Part shown: piece by piece, positions 6,010 to 6,110 of the stretch
Layout of the letters: each line of letters opens with the position of its first letter
Position numbering within the stretch: the stretch's first letter is position 1
Notes under the pieces: generated by a model
What the model was told of the DNA's origin: nothing
The model's input: only the letters and a program-made list of their open reading frames with translations
Database searches by the model: none
Translations under genes and position numbers: made by a program
Source: Frankiales bacterium
GTDB taxonomy: Bacteria; Actinomycetota; Actinomycetes; Mycobacteriales; SCTD01
DNA: 6,110 nucleotides
Assembly (NCBI GenBank): GCA_025465145.1
Contig: JAODNS010000184.1
Coordinates: 1-6,110 of the forward strand
Direction: 5' to 3'

Positions 6010-6110
6010 CAGTCCCTTACGCCGAGGCGCTCGAGGAGTTCGAGCCGGTCATCGGCCTCGAGACGCACGTCGAGCTCGGCACCGCGTCGAAGATGTTCTG
6101 CGGCTGCGAC
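6006..6110 (+). CDS. gatB: Asp/Glu-tRNA amidotransferase subunit B (GatB), N-terminal fragment
   Basis: Only the first 35 codons are in the window; the gene runs off the right edge. The translation contains FEPVIGLETHVELGTASKMF (residues 12-31) followed by CGC, the hallmark N-terminus of GatB, which binds the tRNA, activates the mischarged amino acid and performs the amidation. The C32-x-C34 pair is the usual first half of a metal-binding cysteine set whose partners would lie downstream. The ATG overlaps the stop of the VOC gene by four bases (ATGA). The nearest purine run (GAGGGG, 5986-5991) is 14 bases away, too far for a standard ribosome binding site, so coupling to upstream translation is likely. 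Confidence 0.95.
   Translation, partial: MTVPYAEALEEFEPVIGLETHVELGTASKMFCGCD

Overview
The window reads as one ordinary chromosomal stretch of a very GC-rich actinobacterium (about 70% G+C by eye, with strong G/C bias at third codon positions). Three things support this: the protein families present, the gene order ligA - (GGDEF-EAL) - ACT protein - gatC - gatA - X - gatB, and a leaderless-type promoter in front of gatC. From memory, Mycobacterium tuberculosis has ligA, an ACT-domain gene (Rv3013) and gatC-gatA-pfkA-gatB in the same neighbourhood, and Streptomyces coelicolor has a GGDEF-EAL gene (rmdB, SCO5495) beside ligA. I cannot assign a genus. No mobile element, CRISPR array, tRNA or rRNA was found.

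Layout. Bases 1-1002 encode the C-terminal half of NAD-dependent DNA ligase LigA; the gene begins before the window. A 105-base gap follows, holding nested inverted repeats and a strong ribosome binding site. Bases 1108-3159 encode a membrane-anchored GGDEF-EAL protein of cyclic di-GMP metabolism. Converging on it, with a 14-base tail-to-tail overlap, is a minus-strand gene (3146-3778) for an ACT-domain protein with a GAF-like second half. A 55-base divergent spacer separates that gene from a tight plus-strand operon: gatC (3834-4136), gatA (4133-5596), a VOC/glyoxalase-like gene (5596-6009) and the start of gatB (6006 onward). All three junctions in the operon overlap (4, 1 and 4 bases), so the genes are probably co-transcribed and translationally coupled.

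How the genes fit together. GatC, GatA and GatB form the amidotransferase that converts mischarged Glu-tRNA(Gln), and in some organisms Asp-tRNA(Asn), to the correct aminoacyl-tRNA. The VOC gene lies inside this operon with no evident link to tRNA amidation. The ACT protein is divergent from the operon and may sense an amino acid. LigA (replication and repair) and the GGDEF-EAL enzyme (second messenger turnover) look like independent neighbours.

I found no clear new multi-gene system. The points most worth following are the VOC gene embedded between gatA and gatB, the ACT/GAF-like protein beside gatCAB, the GGDEF-EAL protein with both catalytic sites and the inhibitory site intact behind an unassigned membrane domain, and the possible RNA structures at 1016-1100 and 3144-3188.
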